Source: Cyclobacteriaceae bacterium YHN15
Lineage (GTDB): Bacteria; Bacteroidota; Bacteroidia; Cytophagales; Cyclobacteriaceae
Assembly: GCA_003797895.1 (NCBI GenBank)
Contig: RKQB01000005.1
Span: forward strand, 248,001 to 312,000
DNA: 64,000 nt
Direction of reading: 5' to 3'
The notes under the pieces are model-generated. The model saw only the letters and a program-made list of their open reading frames with translations. It was not told the origin of the DNA and ran no database searches. Positions 61,035-64,000 of the stretch are shown here, one piece after another. A program made the translations under genes and the position numbers. Within the stretch, counting starts at the first letter, position 1; every line of letters begins with the position of its first letter.

Positions 61035-61883
61035 TTAAACAAGGGTTTTTCCTGTTACCTGAATAAAAATATCATCCAAAGAAGCTTCTTTGGAATGAAT
61101 GGTTTCAATTTCGTTGGCCTGTAATTTGTCCAGGAAAACCTTGTTCTGCCCCAAACCATCCAGTTCAAATTTTTCTTTTTCCATTGAATTCCTAAACAGC
61201 ACTTCCACGCTTCTGTTGCTGTGCTGGATTTTCAGATTTTCAGGGCTGTCCATTGCCTTGATTTCTCCATCTACAATAAATGCAACCCTGTCACAAAGCT
61301 TTTCTGCATCATACATCTGATGGGTAGTTATAAAAATAGTTTTTCCCTTCGATTTGAGGTCGAGGATGATGTCTTTCACAACTTTTGAATTTACAGGATC
61401 CAGACCAGAGGTCGGTTCATCTAAAAAAAGAATTTCAGGGTCGTGTAAGAAGGAACGCACAAAGTTTAACCTCATCTTCATTCCTTTAGAAAAATCACCG
61501 ACCTTCTTGTTGGCATCTTTTTTCAGACCTACCATATCCAATAAGTCCATTGGATCTTGTGTTTTGGCATAGAAGTTTTTAAAAAAGGCAAGATTTTCGA
61601 GGGCTGTCAGTTTTAAGTAATGGTTGGGCAATTCAAAGCCAACACCGATTTTTTCATAAAGGTCTTTTCCCCATTCACTCACTTCTTTTCCATCAATCCG
61701 GGCAGCTCCACTGTAACCTGTCAGAAGTTTAAAAAGAATTTTTTGGGTTGTACTTTTTCCTGAACCACTTGGGCCAAGGAAACCAAATATTTCTCCTTTT
61801 TCTATCGAAAAGTCAATACCCTTTATGGCAAAATTGCTTGCGTTTGGATATTGGAAGTTGAGATCTTTTACCGTAATCATCAT
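61035..61883 (-). CDS. ABC transporter ATP-binding protein
   Basis: 282 residues. Walker A FLGPSGSGKSTTQKILF, Q-loop region around GVGFELPNHYLKLTALENL, signature in KVGDFSKGMKMRLNFVRSFL (degenerate FSKGM instead of LSGGQ, normal for ABC-2 exporters), Walker B EILFLDEPTSGLDP, H-loop TIFITTHQMYDA. The C-terminal 70 residues (VEVLFRNSMEKEKFELDGLG) are the extra domain usual in DrrA/CcmA-type ATPases. Start codon overlaps no gene; it follows the TetR gene by two bases. Energises the two permeases. Confidence 0.93.
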   Translation of the reverse strand: MMITVKDLNFQYPNASNFAIKGIDFSIEKGEIFGFLGPSGSGKSTTQKILFKLLTGYSGAARIDGKEVSEWGKDLYEKIGVGFELPNHYLKLTALENLAFFKNFYAKTQDPMDLLDMVGLKKDANKKVGDFSKGMKMRLNFVRSFLHDPEILFLDEPTSGLDPVNSKVVKDIILDLKSKGKTIFITTHQMYDAEKLCDRVAFIVDGEIKAMDSPENLKIQHSNRSVEVLFRNSMEKEKFELDGLGQNKVFLDKLQANEIETIHSKEASLDDIFIQVTGKTLV

Positions 61884-61885
61884 GT

Positions 61886-62539
61886 TTATAGGAGTGCCTT
61901 TTTTAGAAGATGGATAAATTCCTTAACAGTTGCTTTGTACTCGTCAATACTCTCTGTAAACAGGGGCTTTTCTTTTTTCAGGTTATTTTCAATCATTGAT
62001 GAAAATTTGTTCTGAACAAGTCCACCAATACTTGAACTCACTGATAAAATAAACTGAACAGCAGTTTCCGTTTTCACATTTTTGTTGATAGAGCCATTGA
62101 TTTTTTCGTTTTCAACCCAAACTGTAAAAATTTCCCTGGCTTTGACCTGCCAATTGTTGATGTATTCAGCTACCTCTTTGCTGGTTTCCTTGTAACCTAT
62201 GCGGTACAAAAAACGGCTGCACAAAGGCTGTTCAATGTCGAAAGTGATGCCCTTTATGAAAAGGTCTTCATAGTATGTCCAAAAGTCTGGGTACTTGTTT
62301 CTGTCCAAAGATTGAATATGTTTTAATTTTTGCTGCTCGGAATACGCTTTTAAGTAAAGCCATAAGTCAAGCTTGTCGGTGAAGTACTGGTACACACTCC
62401 CCCTGGCAATGTTCAGCTCCTTAATAATTCTGTTGATGCTTGCAGTGTCGTAGTTGTGGTCTGCAAATTCTTTTAATGCTACTTCGATGAAAGCATTTCG
62501 CTTCTCTTCTGCTAATTTTAAAAACGTTTCAGTTGGCAT
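61886..62539 (-). CDS. TetR/AcrR family regulator of the ABC exporter operon
   Basis: 217 residues. Helix-turn-helix: FIEVALKEFADHNYDTASI then IIKELNIARGSVYQYFTDKLDLW. The C-terminal ligand domain is about residues 60-217 (PLCSRFLYRIGYKETSKEVA). It is the first gene of the operon TetR-ATPase-permease-permease-small TM protein. Two identical-type operators flank its -7 promoter box, so it is autoregulated and controls the exporter. The ligand is likely an exported compound. Confidence 0.92.
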   Translation of the reverse strand: MPTETFLKLAEEKRNAFIEVALKEFADHNYDTASINRIIKELNIARGSVYQYFTDKLDLWLYLKAYSEQQKLKHIQSLDRNKYPDFWTYYEDLFIKGITFDIEQPLCSRFLYRIGYKETSKEVAEYINNWQVKAREIFTVWVENEKINGSINKNVKTETAVQFILSVSSSIGGLVQNKFSSMIENNLKKEKPLFTESIDEYKATVKEFIHLLKKALL

Positions 62540-62550
62540 ATTTCTTTTTA

Positions 62551-62637
62551 TGACAAGGCTGTCACAAATATAGATAACAAAAATGACAAGGTTGTCACAA
62601 CTTTGAAAATATTTTTAAACTTCTGATGAAGTTGTCA
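62551..62637 (-). promoter_or_regulatory. Promoter and three operator sites of the TetR-ABC operon
   Basis: TGACAAGGCTGTCA (62551-62564) and TGACAAGGTTGTCA (62584-62597) are palindromes sharing 13 of 14 bases, starts 33 bp apart, that is three helical turns. A third, weaker copy TGATGAAGTTGTCA lies at 62624-62637. The complement of TATATTTG, a perfect -7 box for the minus strand, sits at 62565-62572, exactly between the first two. Site 1 covers the predicted transcription start and site 2 the -20 to -33 region. No clear TTG -33 box at 19 bases. Confidence 0.8.
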
Positions 62638-62700
62638 TTGATCAGTGCTGAAAAGGAATTCGGAATTTCGGTGTTTGATGGATCCGGTTAATTTTATAAC

Positions 62701-62916
62701 TTATTTCTTTGGACCAATTTTGACAATTCCCGGAGGTTCCCATGAACCATCCAAGGCTGATGGTTCTGGACCATATACTCTTAACATCAAGTAAAAAGGT
62801 TCATCCAGTGGTGGCAACCAATTCGATTTTTCCCGGTTTTCCAACTTCCTTGATGTGATAATATCACCAGTGATTACTGCTATTATGGCTAAAATACCGC
62901 CAAATATTACGATAAT
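62701..62916 (-). pseudogene. C-terminal remnant of a DUF1254/DUF1214 protein
   Basis: An open frame of 71 codons without a start codon. Its last 45 residues match the C-terminus of DUF1214 proteins: KSNWLPPLDEPFYLMLRVYG then PEPSALDGSWEPPGIVKIG. The first 20 residues (IIVIFGGILAIIAVITGDII) are hydrophobic and do not belong to that domain, so a deletion or fusion break lies near residue 24. Intact members have about 300-480 residues. No ATG in frame, so it is probably not expressed. Confidence 0.75.
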
Positions 62917-62972
62917 TCAAAAAATCGTCTGAATAAGCGATAATTTAAAATATTATAGGGTGATAGGTCTCC

Positions 62973-63007
62973 TAAACAAAAAGACTCCGGACATCAGTGA
63001 GCTTTTT
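62973..63007. repeat. Imperfect direct repeat, copy A (hairpin), downstream of the VIT1 gene
   Basis: 35 bases starting TAAACAAAAAGA and ending GAGCTTTTT, matching copy B at 63808-63842 at 28 of 35 positions. It folds into a stem (AAAAAG, CTC pairing with GAG, CTTTTT, with one bulge) and may terminate the VIT1 gene. Confidence 0.6.
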
Positions 63008-63072
63008 TATATAAGTTTCGCTTTTAGATTTATTTTGTAATCGAATTCACCCTTTTGTCTGTCTTTTTAAAA

Positions 63073-63774
63073 TTATACGTTGACGCCAAAAATATAGCCC
63101 ACCAATGCGGATAATCCCATTGCTATAGTTCCCCATATCGTAATTCGCCCAATAGCCTTTTTTATGTTTGAACCACCTGTTTTCGCAGAAGTTGCTCCTA
63201 AAATGACAAGAAAAATTAAAGTAAAACCATATAGCCAATATTCCATTCCTTTGACGGAAGCAAAAAGCACAATTAATAAGGGTAAAATACCACCAACGGT
63301 GAAGGATGCTCCAGACGCAATAGCAGCTTGTATTGGGTTTGCCTGACTAATCTCATTCAAACCTAATTCGTCTCTCATGTGAGTTCCTAAGGCATCTTTC
63401 TCTGTCAATTCCAGGGCTACTTGCATTGCCGTTTCTTTTTTCAGTCCCCGTTTTTCATAGATTTGAGCCAAAATATCCAGTTCTTCTTTTGGCATTTCTT
63501 TCAGTTCTTTTTTCTCCCGTTCAATGTCAGCTTTTTCTGTGTCGGTTTGTGAACTTACCGAAACATATTCGCCTGCCGCCATTGATAAAGCACCGGCAAC
63601 AAGTCCTGCGACTGTTGCCAATACAATGGGTTCTCTTGTCGAGCTTGCAGCCGCAACGCCAATTGCCAGACTGGAAATAGAAATTATTCCATCGTTGGCA
63701 CCCAAAACAGCTGCTCTTAACCAATTGCTTCGGTGTATATAGTGACTGTCTAAATAATTGTCAATTGTTACCAT
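63073..63774 (-). CDS. VIT1/CCC1 family Fe2+/Mn2+ transporter
   Basis: Inner-membrane protein of 233 residues of the vacuolar iron transporter family. N-terminal HRSNWLRAAVLGANDGIISI and SLAIGVAAASSTREPIVLAT, then AGLVAGALSMAAGEYVSVSS, the conserved TM2-3 metal and H+ signature. A cytoplasmic helical metal-binding domain rich in Glu/Asp (residues about 75-140, DIEREKKELKEMPKEELDIL) follows, then three C-terminal TM segments (SGASFTVGGILPLLIVLF, WLYGFTLIFLVILGATSAKT, ITIWGTIAMGLSALVGYIFG). It exports Fe2+ or Mn2+ from the cytoplasm. It stands alone, flanked by imperfect repeats. Confidence 0.93.
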   Translation of the reverse strand: MVTIDNYLDSHYIHRSNWLRAAVLGANDGIISISSLAIGVAAASSTREPIVLATVAGLVAGALSMAAGEYVSVSSQTDTEKADIEREKKELKEMPKEELDILAQIYEKRGLKKETAMQVALELTEKDALGTHMRDELGLNEISQANPIQAAIASGASFTVGGILPLLIVLFASVKGMEYWLYGFTLIFLVILGATSAKTGGSNIKKAIGRITIWGTIAMGLSALVGYIFGVNV

Positions 63775-63807
63775 AAATTCTCTTTATGGTAGGTATTGTA
63801 AGTTTCA

Positions 63808-63842
63808 TAAACAAAAAGATCCCAGACGTCAAGGAGCTGTTT
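63808..63842. repeat. Imperfect direct repeat, copy B, upstream of the VIT1 gene
   Basis: TAAACAAAAAGA...CCAGACGTCA...GAGCTGTTT, 28 of 35 matches to copy A at 62973-63007. The potential stem is more degraded here. It lies 33 bases upstream of the VIT1 start. Confidence 0.6.
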
Positions 63843-63962
63843 AATGAAAGTCTAGGTTCAGTTCATTAATTTAATGATTCCGAATGAATTCCGGTAGGGT
63901 TTTTTGGGAAAGAATTAAATAAATGGAACACAGTAACTGTCCCGATTTTCAGGATGAGTAAG

Positions 63963-63982
63963 CTTGCCTGACCGAAGGCAGG
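63963..63982. repeat. Short palindromic element, CCTGCCTGA type
   Basis: CTTGCCT and AGGCAGG (63963-63969, 63976-63982) pair around GACCGA; apart from one base it is the sequence CCTGCCTGACCGAAGGCAGG. Related to 58285-58305. Confidence 0.55.
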
Positions 63983-64000
63983 GATTTTACTTTGGAATTA

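Larger units (their letters stand above)
62540..63072. other. Intergenic region with operators, a gene remnant and a repeat
   Basis: Between the TetR start and the VIT1 transporter stop. Apart from the operator array, the DUF1214 remnant and the repeat at 62973-63007, it is AT-rich with no further gene seen. Confidence 0.6.

Noticed and set aside
1..64000. tRNA, rRNA, CRISPR arrays, insertion sequences or prophage genes
   Set aside because: Intergenic gaps were read for T-loop-like motifs, regularly spaced repeats and transposase or integrase motifs; none was convincing.

Overview
The window reads as a chromosomal segment of a Bacteroidota bacterium, most likely order Cytophagales, family Cyclobacteriaceae-like. 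This assignment is inference. It rests on moderate G+C, almost no Shine-Dalgarno sequences, exact matches to the Bacteroidota promoter form (TTG, 19 bases, TAnnTTTG), signal peptides ending in AQ, many lipoproteins, and family content such as DUF1573, DUF1343/NamZ, PorT-like barrels, a DUF819 transporter and a K+-type membrane pyrophosphatase. I see no rRNA, tRNA, CRISPR array, insertion sequence or prophage.

Layout. 0-3 kb: envelope genes (DUF1573 protein, META lipoprotein, SGNH hydrolase, LD-carboxypeptidase). 3.2-5.8 kb: priA. 5.9-10.65 kb: a histidine operon hisG-hisD-hisC-hisB. It is preceded by a consensus promoter and a previously unmarked 27-codon His-rich leader peptide, so the operon is probably controlled by attenuation. 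10.8-22.3 kb: exported and envelope proteins (TPR lipoprotein, barrel, retinol-saturase-like oxidoreductase, DUF2911, amidohydrolase, ATP-grasp enzyme, polyprenyl-phosphate mannosyltransferase, LolC/E-like permease, NamZ muramidase). 22.6-27.6 kb: a SulP transporter translationally coupled to a beta carbonic anhydrase, a Crp/Fnr regulator, a short-chain dehydrogenase and a universal stress protein. 27.7-36.1 kb: Na/Pi transporter, PepSY protein, HMG-CoA lyase, an LRR lipoprotein overlapping a CPBP protease, Ppx/GppA, a DinB protein and a sulfurtransferase. 36.5-46.4 kb: acyl-CoA oxidase, Gfo/Idh oxidoreductase, PEP carboxylase, DUF819 transporter, membrane pyrophosphatase. 46.5-55 kb: S9 peptidase, two poorly known proteins, a GH57 homologue lacking its nucleophile, DUF302, a truncated SLC13 transporter and a sugar dehydrogenase-cytochrome c lipoprotein. 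55-64 kb: an AT-rich gap, a DUF4287-like protein, two TetR regulators (one heading an ABC exporter operon with twin operators), a Tat-dependent oxidoreductase, a DUF1214 gene remnant and a VIT1-type metal transporter.

How parts fit together. The his operon makes four enzymes of histidine synthesis; hisH, hisA, hisF and hisI are not here. SulP plus carbonic anhydrase suggests bicarbonate handling linked to PEP carboxylase demand, although the genes are not adjacent. NamZ, LD-carboxypeptidase and the SGNH hydrolase suggest peptidoglycan turnover. The 52-55 kb and 62-64 kb intervals hold gene remnants, palindromes and repeats and look like sites of past recombination.

The strongest candidate for something undescribed is the his leader/attenuator at 5942-6171. 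Next are the TetR operator array at 62551-62637, the coupled LRR lipoprotein-CPBP protease pair, the large dyad in front of the DUF302 gene, and the GH57 pseudoenzyme.
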